From assembly GCA_002914805.1 (NCBI GenBank), contig JXTB01000286.1, positions 65,117-129,116 of the forward strand: a stretch of 64,000 nt of DNA. Direction: 5' to 3'. The position numbers and the translations under genes are program-made. Below are positions 1 to 11,244 of this stretch, piece after piece. This DNA comes from Parasponia andersonii. Its lineage: Eukaryota; Streptophyta; Magnoliopsida; Rosales; Cannabaceae. Below the pieces are notes generated by a model that made no database searches, was not told where the DNA came from, and saw only the letters and a program-made list of their open reading frames with translations. Within the stretch, counting starts at the first letter, position 1, and every line of letters begins with the position of its first letter.

Positions 1-2980
1 CTCTCATCCTACAAGTTAGTTTCTCCTAGTTGGGAGAAAACATTAGTGATGAAATAAGATAAGGTGTGAAACTAAGTAGAAATAACGTATGCTATAGTTG
101 GCAATAGTTCTTCACATGCTGGAAAGTATGTAGTTTGGCATAGAATAATTAAGGCAAGTATTTCCTTTCGGCATGCATGTACCATTTTTCTTTTCCCCCA
201 GAAAAACGGCATGTATGACTAATGATTTTAAAAATATATAGTCTTAATCATGATTTTCGTATCTTTAGCATTAAAATTTTAAAAATGTAGGTCAACCATA
301 AAATACTGGTGATCACTGGGAGAAGTTTGCAGAGACGGTCTAAAACATGCTTGGACCAAATTCACAAATCAATGTCATGCCTTGGATGAAGGCCTTAACG
401 CTGGGAATGTTCTACTAAAGTGCAAAGCCAGAAAATATTTTTTGGGGCATACATTTAATTTTTTTTAGATAACTTTTTTTCTTTTTTTCTTCTCTTTGTA
501 TATTTTTTTTCCTCACTTTCTTCAATAGACTTACAGTTTAGTATTTAACTACGAAAACTCTAAAGTAGTAATTTCGAAGCGCATTAGTTAGCATACATCA
601 ACATAAGATGAAAAAGAGTTTTTAAAATGAGTCCAAAGAAAAACTATTCATTAAAGGTGAAAGTAAAATCAACTATTTTAAAATAATATAAATAATACCT
701 AAAAATAAAAAACATTCAATATGGTCATATATATGAGAGCCATTATTGAACTGTTTTAATCAATGTTACAATAAACAGATTAAAATATTTAGATTTTACG
801 TGTGAGATAAACATATTTACATAGCTTTCTAGTACTAGGAATTGTATATTAACGTTAAGGATTAACGCTTTTAATCCTTAACTACCAAGAGCAATAAAAT
901 AGAAAACAAACGCAAGTGAACATACACGAATTTATAGTGTTTCACTCTTAATGTGAGAGTTGCGGTTACTTTTACCGCCACATGTTTTTACTATACATGA
1001 TACCAAGAACAAAGCTTACATAGAAATCTTATTTTTCATGTTTTTCTCAAATTCTGTAAATTTTCTCTAATCTCATTTTTTCCAACTCAGGTTCTTAATA
1101 CTATTTACATTGAGGAAATAAAATAGGCCGACAACCAAAATATATGTGTAAAATTCTAAAAATATGCTTTACTAATAAAATTTTCTTAAGGGGCAACGTC
1201 TTGTGAGTGGAGGAGTTTACCACCCCCATTCCAACTCCCACATTAGCCTTACCATGAAGCTCGATTTGCACGTACAAATCACGAGGTATTTCGTTTTGGA
1301 CAATATTTATGGTATAATTAGGGTCCACACATATAACAATTAATTTATTCAAATATGTTAAAATGACATTAATGATAATAATATAAAAACTGAGTTTGTT
1401 TCACAAATATTTTTATCATATATATATTTTAAATGAAAATGGACGGTGAGTATTTTCCCAAAATATTGTTAAGAACACTACATTCACCCTTTATTTTACT
1501 TATAAAACCAAAATATGAAAATTGTTAAGCAAACTCTAAAGAAATGCTTATAAAATATTCACTAATGTCATTGCATAACTTTCTAATTTCTATTCGTGAT
1601 ACATTATTTGTTTTGGAGTCAATATTCCAACAACGGCTTAGAGAATAAATATGCAGAAACATGTCTCAACTTGGAAGTCACCAAAACATAGGTCCAACTT
1701 CCTACAACATAAATTATGGATGGATGATTTCCTTCCTGGTAGAACCCACTGTGGTCGACCGATATACTCAACCAATAGAAACTCTTAATCTAACATAGTA
1801 ATAAAAATCAAAAGCTTTTATTTTTATGAAGAGATTTTTTCTCAGTTAAATCTGATGTGATTGTTGTGGTTCGAGTCACGTTAATAAGTGGGGCAAAGAT
1901 TAAGTAATAATATATATATATATTTTTAATTTATAATAAATAAATATTATTAATTAAATCTAATTTTATACCAAAAAAAAAAAAAAATTCATCTTATATT
2001 TCATCAATTAGTCGTTTAGTTAGTAGTTAAAGTAACTTTTGTTTGCATGTTTTTTTTTTTGACAATTTTATCTTAAATTGCAAATAAAGTATTCATATAG
2101 GCAAGAAAATCAGTGACACTGTCTCGCATTGGTTTGTACGAATAGTTTTTTTCTGTTCAGTTCCAAACCTATTAGCGGGCAGTTACACTAGTTATTAGTA
2201 CTCTTGTCCATCATTTACTCGTTAATTTCCTCCACCCAATTGGAGAGAAATCTGCAGTACCAATCAACATATAGTGCCTTTAGCACTTTGCCCCCCCAAT
2301 ATACCTTTTTTTTCTGCAGATTACCTCCTCAATTTTGTAATTATTGGTAATCTCAACAATTACTCAATGTCCTTTTAAATACAAGTGGAAAAGTGAAGAG
2401 CATAGAAAATTTTTTTGAGCTTATCCCCTTAATTATGGTGTTTTTGGCGCATTACTACTTTCTTTACTAGTAAGAATATCTTTGTATTTTTCTCTGTTGT
2501 TGTTGATTTAGTTTATTATAGATATGATATACACTTTACGAACATAAAAATAGGAATACTTACAGATTTTGAGTTTTATAAGTGTCATCGGAAAAAAAAA
2601 ACAATTTTTTTTAAAAAAAAGCCATAACTACAACTAATAAGAAAAAGAAAAATAAGCAAACATAAAGGGAAAAGAAATTATGGGGACAATAAGCGAAGGA
2701 CACCTAATATAGGACGGGTAACCTTGCAATTTAATTTTTTTTTTTTTTTTGAATATTTAACAGACATTTGAGTTATGACTGACATGGTAAAGAGTTACAA
2801 AAGACGTCAGGGCAATGTACACTACTTTAGAAGAACAGTCTCAAAGCCTGGGTAAAATGCAATTTACCGAAAAGAAGAAAGAGACAACTTCAGATATGAT
2901 CGCTAGTCAAGGACCATCATTAAGTCAATAAACAATAGAGTAGATGAGAATTTTATTTCTGAGGGTTTATTTTTACATTT
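1..2980. other. AT-rich intergenic DNA, no gene recognised
   Basis: No exon series or RNA gene is visible on either strand. The stretch is rich in A and T runs, for example poly-T near 2050 and 2735. A minus-strand open frame of 83 codons at 1101-1352 has no recognisable domain and no spliced continuation, so it is not called as a gene. Confidence 0.6.
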
Positions 2981-2984
2981 GTTC

Positions 2985-3275
2985 CAAACTTATGTTTAAT
3001 GTCTCACTATGTACCTTAAACTATTAAAGTTTTAATTTTGCGGCCTAAACCATTATATCGTCATTCTTGTTATGCAAACAAGCTACAAATAGAAAGTGTC
3101 ATAATTTGAGTGTATTTTGAAAACCTAAATAAGAACTTGGAAAGTAAAACGACAGGTGTAGTTTTTTCATTTGGTTGCCTAATATAACATAATAATTCAA
3201 GAGGTAAAGTTGGGTAAAGTTGAAATTTTTAATAATTTGGGATATTGAGACATTTTACGTAATTTAGGAGGAAGA
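2985..3275. repeat. Small imperfect inverted-repeat element (MITE-like)
   Basis: The left arm near 2993-3045 (AATGTCTCACTATGTACCTT and the AAAGTTTTAATTTT stretch after it) is mirrored near 3215-3262, where the reverse complement reads AATGTCTCAATATCCCAAAT followed by a similar run. No clear target duplication is visible. This fits an old non-autonomous DNA transposon; the family is not identified. Confidence 0.4.
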
Positions 3276-3529
3276 AATATTTAGGGGCATTAGATTGACA
3301 CCCCTCCTCGTACCAAGGCACCCCTTCTCTTAAAAAAAAAAAAAAATTTAAATACCAAACTACCCTCGTATATTTTGAGATGATGTTTTTTGGGCTCAAA
3401 CCTTTGTCCAGTTTTAACTAACGCCTTTAACATTTAGCATATCTAATTCATTTTTTGGTAAAACGTTTGCAGTAGAAACTGAAATTTGAGAACAAGAAAA
3501 TGACTTTCATTAATCTCCAAATGCTTTCG

Positions 3530-3617
3530 ATACATAATGAATCTATAGAAGTATGACTCAATATTATATATATATATATATAATATTGAGTCATACTTCT
3601 ATAGATTCATTATGTAT
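3530..3617. repeat. Perfect 88-bp palindrome with AT core
   Basis: The two 44-nt arms are exactly complementary around a centre between 3573 and 3574. The outer arm starts ATACATAATGAATCTATAGA and the core is alternating TA. Pairing stops at the flanking bases (G at both 3529 and 3618). The whole palindrome can form a cruciform, or a long hairpin if transcribed. No terminal motif or target duplication was seen. Confidence 0.85.
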
Positions 3618-4430
3618 GGAAATATATTGTTTCCACAAATAAATAATGGCTATGAGGACGCAGGGGCAGTAAAAACATACTAAGAATTTTGCTTTGTTTG
3701 CATGTTTTTTTTCTTATCCGTTCTTTGTTCCTTCGTTAGTTTCCTTTAGACTAGGTTTTGTTTTACTATGATGTGATTTCTGTCACTGACCTTTTATTTC
3801 GTTCCTATTTTTTTTTTCTTTTTTCGTTTAAAGGTTTTTCTTTCTATTTGCTAATCATATTATATACACGAGTGTATAAGCCCTAGAGAATAACGAAAAA
3901 TATGAATGAGAAAATAAAAAATAAATTAAAAAATGAAAGAGAAGAGTCGAAAAGGGAGAAAAAAAGAAAAAAGAAACTAGGAGCGCTTTTGAAGGTGGAG
4001 TGCACGAGGAAAATTCTCATTATTATTTTGAGTTGTGTTTTCTAGTTCTTTTACTAGTAATAGGGATGCCTTTATATATAGAAGGGGTGTAAATATAACT
4101 CAGATATTTCTTATATCAAAAAGGGTTAAATGCCAAAACAGAAGGCTATGAAATTATTTAATTTTATCATGATTGTTCGTGTTTTGCAGAAATGTATCTC
4201 AAAATTTCAAATTTCCAAAACTTGTACTATCCGCACATGAAATGACAAATTCACTTCCCATTTAACACTCAAACTGAATCAACATTTGCTTATTCTCATT
4301 TGACATTCAATACTATATATCACTCAAAATATGCATGGACGATATATTTTATGAAATTTGAAATCTGGACTTATAATTTTGCAGATACCAAAACACGGGA
4401 TTTAAAATTATAGAGAGTGCATAATTCATG

Positions 4431-4468
<38 letters not shown>

Positions 4469-5055
4469 CTATCAAAAAACAAAAAGAAAACACAATCGAA
4501 TACATGGACAAGCTTGAAAAACAAACACATCCAAAATCTACATCCATTAAGAGTCGGAAATGGGCTAAAAATTGATGGCTTGAATTACAATGCCAAAGGA
4601 GAAAGTGGGATCCAACAAAACAATATCAAGGTAAAATAACTTTGATAAAAAAAAAAAAAAACATTTTGGCGGCAAGAAATGAAGTCAATAATTTCACATG
4701 TTTCATGCTCACAAAGTCAACCTACAGACAAAAACAAAATGGAGAAAAACGGGTAGGAAGAAAAAGGTAAATTTCACTGAATCAAATACAATTATTGGTA
4801 AAAAAAAATTAAATATTATTTACAATATTTGAACTTTCTGTCAAATTACAAATCCATTTTGCTAATCATATGAAAAACAAATTTCTTTGCAAAATTTTCT
4901 GCTGCAGGCAGCTCCTTCAAAGAATCCATGTTTAGGACTGAACCTCCAGTTAGTGGTTGTAAGTAATCCTTCCTCAAAAAAGAATCATTTACGCCTATAT
5001 ATGATCCTAGTTCACAGGAATTCGAAGTCCATCAAACTATCAAAGTAAACCCCAA
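3618..5055. other. AT-rich intergenic DNA with an (ATT)n microsatellite
   Basis: No coding segment is recognised. An (ATT)n tract runs from about 4431 to 4467. The right end, after about 4850, should include the 3' untranslated region and polyadenylation signals of the minus-strand hydrolase gene that stops at 5056. Confidence 0.6.
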
Positions 5056-7808
5056 TTATCCAAGCTGTTTCAAGGGTTTGGCACTATTAACAAATGTTGC
5101 GCTTTTATTGAAGCCCTCAAGTAAAAGAATCCTAATTGCTTCTACTCCATCTTGGAATGTAAAATTCAACTGCAAAGCAATTAATTCTAACTTAGAAGAA
5201 ATGCAAGCAAAAAATAAAAGGAAAAATAAAACCCTGAACATTTAAAATCCAGAAACAAAGCGAAATATAAGTTTCACTGTAGATCGTTTGAAAATTCTAC
5301 AAACCTCATCACGTTCTTGTCTAGTGAATGGTCGAAGAACAAAGTTAACTGCATCCATCTTCCCAGGAGGCCGTCCAATGCCTAGAAAATTTCATCACAT
5401 TATTTAGAAAATAAATAAATAAAGGACCATTACGTTAATAAATGCGGAAAATCACGGCTCCCTTTAAAATGATTGATGATACTCCTCATCCTAGAGCGAC
5501 ATACCAATTCTCAAACGCGGAAATTCACGGCTCCCTTTGAAATGATCAATGATACTCCTCATCCTACAATAGAAAAGGAAATCATAAAAACTACCCTTAA
5601 ACAACCTGTTATTCTTTTCAATGTGTGAACCATTTTATGAGCCACAACAAATCAAGACAGAATGACTAATACAAGTATGTTTCCTATTTTCTATTTTTAT
5701 TTACTTTTCTTTTGGCAAAAACAAGTGACTAAGCGAGCATTCATATACTTCAGTGATAATAGCAAGAATAACTGCCAAGAATTGATCTAATTACGTGAAA
5801 AGGGTAGCATAGAGTAAGTCAATGATAACATAGAGTAAGTCAATGATACAAGTCATATAGTGGAATGATTTCAACATATGTACAGATTTTCGGCTTATAA
5901 TCCTAAGTTTATGTTAAGCAGTCAATGGGGTAAAGCAAATGATGCAATTTCCCACACACGCAAGCGCACGCACACATGCACACACACGGAAAAAGAAAAG
6001 GAAAGGGGTGAAAAAAAAAACCATACAAACTAAAACAAATTCTGAAGGGACAGAAATTAGTCTTTAAATGCTGCCAAGGGAAGAACACCAAAGCAGGAAT
6101 GATGAGCAGAGTGCTCATTTAGTACGGTCTCTCTAGAACCCTGCAGAATAATTTAGTTAACCAGGTAAATACCTAGTTGACGTAAACGAAGAGGCCCAAA
6201 CTACGGATTAGGGAGTCTAGTTTAATTTTCTCAAAGATATGTAGTTCATTCAATAAAATGCTATATAGTGTCAACTGTTAAGAAAAAGGGAACACTAAGA
6301 AAGCAGCACAGAAATTACCCATTGTGGCCTCCATGTCCACCCTTTGGTAACAATCTCATCTTTGCAAAAGGCAAATCTAGATCATCATATATCTGCAAAA
6401 GAGAATCAAAATTTCAAGATTACAAATCAAAGTGGTGAATCCAGGCATCCAGGTCAGGGGGAAAAGAAAGAGTGATTAAGACTCCAGGAATAAAGAAACT
6501 ACACACCACGAGTACTTGCTTTAGTGGAATCTTGTAATATGAAACTATAGCTCCAACCTTCAAGAGTGGATTTGAAAAACATCAAATTAAATATTACCTA
6601 AATACATCATTTGAAACTTATTATACAAATGGGTTTATATTAGTTAGCCACTTACAGACTCACCGCTACAATTCATGAAAGTCTGAGGTTTCGTGAGGAT
6701 AATTGGAACGTCTCCAATATAACCTGTATCACAGAACCAGCCCTAATATGACATTCATAATCTTGAAAGCTGGATATACAGTACAGAAATATATTGGTAT
6801 TGTGGTTCTCTAAGCAATTCAAATACAATATGTGCATAAAGATTATTTCCTGTGCAAATTTAGAAGATTTTCAAGTTTCATAGTTCACAAGCAGTGAAGC
6901 ACACAAAGCACACAAAAATGTCTTCGGCATAGCAATTCAAATTAATAAAAAAAAAGAAAAAAAAAAAAACTATCCCCAAATTAAGTCCTCCAACATTTTT
7001 CTTCATGGAGTTTGAATTACATACTAAATTAATATTCAAAGAAACACAAAAATATCTCTTAAGACATTTGCATGTGATAGCCTGATGGAGGTGGTAAATA
7101 GCAATTTTCTACTGAAAACATAATCGAGATTATGCTTATAATCAAGTTGGCATGTTTCCTAAGTGTAAAGGAAGGGATGAAAACCATAGAATTTACACAT
7201 ATACACATTACAACTATTTGCAATTCAATTTTATATTATAACTTCTTCTTAATATGGAAGAAATATTTTAAGAAAAAAGGTTTTAAAAAAATAAAAAATT
7301 CAGAACCTTTGCCAAGAAGCGATTTGAAAGAAACACTGGTAACAGATATTCCTTCAGCTTCGGCAATAGAATCGACCAATTCAAAACCAACCTACAAATC
7401 AACCAAAAACCAATAAAAACCCAATTAAAGCAATCAAATTATACAACCTCCTAGGGTTTCAAAATGTACTGAGCTATAGTGGGTTGTAATTGTTAGCAAT
7501 TTTTTTTTTAAAAAAAAAAAAATTTGAGAACAGAGGTTTTTACTAACATTGTGGCGGGTGCCATTGAATTTCTTGCCTGGGTTTCCAAGACCCACCACGA
7601 GCCACGGCTTCTTGGGCTGCTGGGGCTCCGGCGGCGGCGGCGGCGAGTCCGGTGACGCCATTGAAGCTGAGGTCGAAAATTTAGAGAATCTCTGAACAGG
7701 AAGAGATGGAATTAGGGTTTTTGAAGGTGGAAAGCTATGGCGGAAGCTTGGCTTACGAACGGCCGCGATTGGTGCGAGCGAAATCATACAGCCGCCAACA
7801 ACTCTCAT
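5056..7808 (-). CDS. PTH: Peptidyl-tRNA hydrolase, organelle-type, 8 exons
   Basis: Releases peptides from peptidyl-tRNA that has dropped off the ribosome, recycling the tRNA. Exons on the minus strand: 7548-7808, 7307-7391, 6656-6723, 6507-6557, 6319-6392, 5505-5563, 5305-5381, 5056-5169. All joins are GT-AG and keep frame, giving 262 residues. Conserved bacterial-type Pth motifs are present in order: WLVVGLGNPG, GTRHNVGFE (catalytic His), TFMNCSGESV, IYDDLDLP (catalytic Asp), GGHNGMRS and RIGIGRPP. Residues 1-60 are rich in Ser, Arg and Pro with few acidic residues, like a mitochondrial or plastid transit peptide. In-frame Met codons at 1, 8 and 50 leave the start and targeting open. A TATAAAT-like motif lies only 13-19 bases before the first ATG, so a start at residue 8 (7787) or 50 (7661) is possible. 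The enzyme core begins after residue 65. Confidence 0.93.
5434..5490 (-). pseudogene. Decayed tandem copy of hydrolase exon 6, in intron 6
   Basis: This intronic stretch is about 85% identical to exon 6 (5505-5563), offset by about 73 bases. It keeps a CTAG acceptor before GATGAGGAGTATCAT and the Lys-Gly-Ser-Arg coding core. Its 3' end has diverged, but a GT is present at GTAATG. If spliced in after exon 6, the frame reads GGA TGA, a stop within two codons. If it replaced exon 6, the different length (57 against 59) would shift the frame. It is therefore not part of the normal coding sequence. Confidence 0.75.
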
Positions 7809-7815
7809 ATTCTAC

Positions 7816-7830
7816 TTCTTATTTATAGAG
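7816..7830 (-). promoter_or_regulatory. Possible TATA box of the hydrolase gene
   Basis: TATAAAT reads on the minus strand at 7821-7827, only 13-19 bases upstream of the first ATG. If it is the true TATA box, transcription would begin about 30 bases downstream, after the first ATG, favouring translation from residue 8 or 50. In this AT-rich DNA the motif may be chance. Confidence 0.35.
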
Positions 7831-8108
7831 AAATTTATGAGTTGAATTTGTCAGAGTAAACTGAGGGTTGTACAAAAAAATTGGTATGCACGAAATTGTT
7901 TGTAATTTGAATTGAATCACCGATTAAGCGAAAGTGTCTGTTTATTTAGCCAAAAAGAAATAAATAAATAAACCAACGATATGTCGTTCTTAGCCATAAG
8001 CGACAACGGTCAAGGGATTCTTGAAATATTAATGAATCGTTTGATAGCAAAGAGACGTCGTTTTATAGATGCGAAAAAACAAAACTACATGTCGTTTGAT
8101 GGATACGA
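7831..8108. other. Short intergenic spacer between hydrolase gene and tRNA-Asp
   Basis: Contains the likely upstream region of the minus-strand hydrolase gene. An open frame of 77 codons starting at 7981 runs through the tRNA gene and is a chance frame. Nothing else is recognised. Confidence 0.5.
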
Positions 8109-8116
8109 CAAAAAAC
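8109..8116 (-). terminator. RNA polymerase III terminator of tRNA-Asp
   Basis: On the minus strand a run of six T follows the tRNA 3' end by about six bases, the usual RNA polymerase III termination signal. Confidence 0.75.
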
Positions 8117-8121
8117 AATAT

Positions 8122-8193
8122 CGCCGTTGCCGGGGATCGAACCCGGGTCACCCGCGTGACAGGCGGGAATACTCACCACTATACTACAACGAC
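8122..8193 (-). tRNA. tRNA-Asp-GUC: tRNA-Asp (anticodon GUC)
   Basis: The 72-nt minus-strand sequence folds as a cloverleaf. The acceptor stem pairs GTCGTTG with CAACGGC, leaving a discriminator G. The anticodon stem CCCGC/GCGGG encloses a loop with GTC. The T arm carries GGTTCGATCC (B box) and the D arm TAGTATAGTGGTGAGTA (A box). It is nearly identical to plant nuclear cytosolic tRNA-Asp as I remember it, has no intron, and does not encode CCA. Confidence 0.97.
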
Positions 8194-8526
8194 TTATTGA
8201 TCTTTGGACTGTAAATTTATTATTAATCTATAATTAGTACCTCTTTTGCCCATTGTGCTAAATGATGTTCTACTTGTAGCCTCAAACTTAAACACCGAAC
8301 TCCTCATTTTTCTCAAGCTAGACCATTTATTTATTTATAGAAGGTAAAAAAAAAAAAAAAACCAGCTCGGCTCCAAAAACTTTGAAGAACTAAATTTAGT
8401 GAGTTTGGTTAGAAAATGAAGAAATATTGAATTTGGGCGTATTCCTGTTAGGTAAACACCCATGCAAAAATAAGTGTACTATACAAAGAGTGCTTAACAA
8501 ATTTAATGAGATAAGATTAAAAAAAA
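8194..8526. other. Intergenic, nothing recognised
   Basis: AT-rich sequence with an A run near 8347. No gene or clear repeat is seen. Confidence 0.5.
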
Positions 8527-8770
8527 ACTCATATCAAAACCGTAACAAAGTACGATGCAACATATCATTAGATACGAATAATCTAAAAATGGAAAAACAC
8601 ATGCCAAAACTCATATCAAAATCGTAACAAGTATGATGCAATATATCTTTAATAACATAAAAACTCATATCTATTTTAGATACGAATAATCTGAAGAGAG
8701 AAAAAACATAGACCAAAACTCATATCAAAACCGTAATAGGTACAATGCAACGTATCCTTAACAACGTAAA
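8527..8770. repeat. Three imperfect direct repeats
   Basis: A unit beginning ACTCATATCAAAACCGTAAC and continuing into GATGCAACATATC occurs at 8527, 8609 and 8718. The spacing is about 82 and 109 bases and each copy differs at several positions. Small open frames here follow the repeat and are not genes. Confidence 0.75.
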
Positions 8771-9774
8771 AACTACAAAACACAAGTGAAGAATAATTCC
8801 ACCAGAGGAAAGACCTACAAACATGGATGGAGAGAGCAGTAACAACATTGTTTTCCTTCGCAAAAAACACGAGAAACTCGAAAGTCCATGAGGTAGACTA
8901 GATGAAGGCAACAAGACCATTTTTCTTGTATACTCTAGGAGGCCTCCCCATTTCGATCTATGAGAAGGTGGACAATATGACTTGAACAAGTCTCTAACCA
9001 AACTGAATGCCAACCTTTCTCCCATGCAACTTAACTAACAAACCCATAAATTTTGAGCAAGGAAAAAAAATTAGTTATATTCATTTTTTCGCAGTTAACT
9101 TATGGCATTCATTTTTCAGTTCACTAAAAAAAAAAAAAATCCCATTAACAATAGTTAAAGAGAGTAGTCTTTGGTTTTGAGCGATTATTATTATTTAGTT
9201 TTTCCCAATGTTCTAAACTTCCACGACATTTTTTTTTCCTTTCAAAATCTTCTGCAACAGTGTCATGTATTGAGGAATAAATTTCTTTAAAAATCTCCTG
9301 TCTCATCCTTCTATTTCTGGACTCTAACAATGAATTTAAAATATTTTTGAAATATTTTAGTGGAGTGTGTATATTAAAATGAGATAAGAAGGTGAGAAAA
9401 GAAGTTTTTTAGAGAAAATATCAAACTCAAAAAAGACGTTTTCCTTTCTTTTTTTTTTTTTTTTTTTTTTTCTTGTATTTGATTTTAGCACGTTTCTTTT
9501 TATATTTATATGAAAGGTAACACAAAATTATAAACTATTTTTTTGATAATATATTAGTATTCATATTTAGTATATTGCATACGAACTATATATTATATTA
9601 ATTAAATACGATATTGTGTTTATTTATTTTTTTTTTTTTACATTTTATCATTTGATATCATTTCTAAATTTAATATATTACAAAGAGTATTATCTAATAC
9701 CCAAAAAAAAATGGTCAGTTCTTATTGTATAATTTTAAGTCGATACAGTATTATATAATTTTCATTCTATTTCC
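8771..9774. other. AT-rich intergenic DNA
   Basis: A slightly less AT-rich patch at 8800-9030 has open frames of 64-101 codons with no recognisable domain. Poly-A and poly-T tracts lie near 9125 and 9450. No gene is supported. Confidence 0.5.
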
Positions 9775-10410
9775 TCAACTTTTCTTATTTTGTTCTCTCT
9801 CCCTTTTTTTATATCATCTTCTCTCACTTATCTTTTTTTCACTATATTTTTCTCACCCATTTTCTTTCACTACTTTCTCATCATTTTCTCATTTCTCTCT
9901 CCTCATTTTCTCTCACTTTACTTTTTTTCTTCAATTATTTTCGCATTTCACTTTCTCTTACTTTACATTCTCTCTCTTGCTACCTCTCACTTCACTTCTC
10001 TCTCTCTCACTAATTGTTTTATCTTACTTCATTTTCTCTCTAGTAATATTCCCTCTTATCAATTTTTATCCATCATTTTCTATCTCCTCATATTTTCTTA
10101 TATAACTGGAAACGAGGAGAGAAATTAAGAAGAAAAATGATGAGAGAAAATGAAGAGATAAGAGTGTAAAAAGGTAAAGTGAGGAAATGATAAGAAAGAA
10201 AAGAAGAAGCGCAAAACTGATAAAAGAGAAAGATATGAGAAAGAAAATGATAAGAGAGCTATTGAGTGATAAGGTGAAATGAAATAATAATAGGAGAAAA
10301 AAATGATGAAAAATAAACTAATGTGAAAGAATATGATAAGTGATAAATTAAAGAGAGGGAGAGAGAATGATGATAAAGAAAAATAAAAAAGCAAAGAAAG
10401 AGAAAATAGG
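9775..10410. repeat. Pyrimidine-rich tract followed by matching purine-rich tract
   Basis: The plus strand is almost pure C/T from about 9775 to 10086 (CTCATTTTCTCTCACTTT-like units). It then switches to almost pure A/G from about 10105 to 10410 (GATGAGAGAAAATGAAGAG-like units). The second half is broadly the reverse complement of the first, so the region can fold on itself. Open frames of 112-126 codons here are low-complexity Phe/Ser/Leu artefacts. Confidence 0.7.
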
Positions 10411-10439
10411 GCAAAAAATTTAGTTGAATAACTAGATAT

Positions 10440-10980
10440 ATATATTTTTTGGTTTATGGTCCAATTTGTCCATGAACTATCCAACTTATGGTAATTTGGC
10501 CTTTAAAATTTTAATTATAACAATTAAACCCCTGAATTTTTTAATTTGTAGCAATTTAGTACCTAGATTGTCTAAATTACAACTTGTTATTAAATTTCAA
10601 ATAAAAAACACATGTAAAAGAGTACACTACAACATCTGAAATTATATTTAAAGAAAAATAAACTAAACAAAAGAATTTATAGAGAAGGAAAAACATATTA
10701 TTTCTATATTTTAAGATTTTTGGAGCTACAAATTTAGAGAAAGTTTGTCAGTGATTATTCATTTTTATATTTAAAATTTTTAAACTACTTTTTAAATACA
10801 TTTTCAGATGCTACCACGTACTCCTCACTTGTATTTTTTAATCAAAAATTTAACAGTTAGTTATAATTTAGACAATTTAAGGATCAAATTGCTACAAATT
10901 AGAAAGTTCATGCTTAATTGATTCAATTGAAACTTTAAGAATCAAATTGCCATAGGTTCAAATTATAGAGTAATATAATA
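10440..10980. repeat. Foldback element, ~540 bp
   Basis: The left arm (10450-10630, containing AATTTGTAGCAATTTAGTAC and ATTGTCTAAATTACAAC) is matched in reverse complement by the right arm (10815-10975). The loop carries no coding sequence. No target duplication was found. This resembles non-autonomous plant DNA elements with long terminal inverted repeats; the superfamily is not assigned. Confidence 0.65.
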
Positions 10981-11244
10981 TAATACAATATAATATAATA
11001 TATTATAATAGTATACAATACAATACGATACTCCAAACATAGTTTTAATGTCTTTAAGTTAATAAGAGCTATTTGTGTCTTTTCACAGGCCTATAGTACA
11101 AATTTATAAGGATCTCAAAATATTAAGGTATACATTTATAGAATTCAAAATTTATGTAAATATAAATTCTAACAACTCTCTAGTTATTTTTATAGAAAAG
11201 TAAAAAAGATCAAGGTTTTGTGTCATTAATTTTTTTTTTTTTTG

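Noticed and set aside
1101..1352. 83-codon minus-strand open frame
   Set aside because: No domain, no spliced neighbours and no promoter context; length is within chance for AT-rich DNA.
7981..8214. 77-codon plus-strand open frame
   Set aside because: It runs through the tRNA-Asp gene on the other strand.
8527..8770. CRISPR-like spaced repeats
   Set aside because: Units are imperfect and unevenly spaced in a plant nuclear sequence; these are ordinary degenerate repeats.
9725..10484. Open frames of 112-126 codons on both strands
   Set aside because: They only translate low-complexity C/T and A/G tracts.
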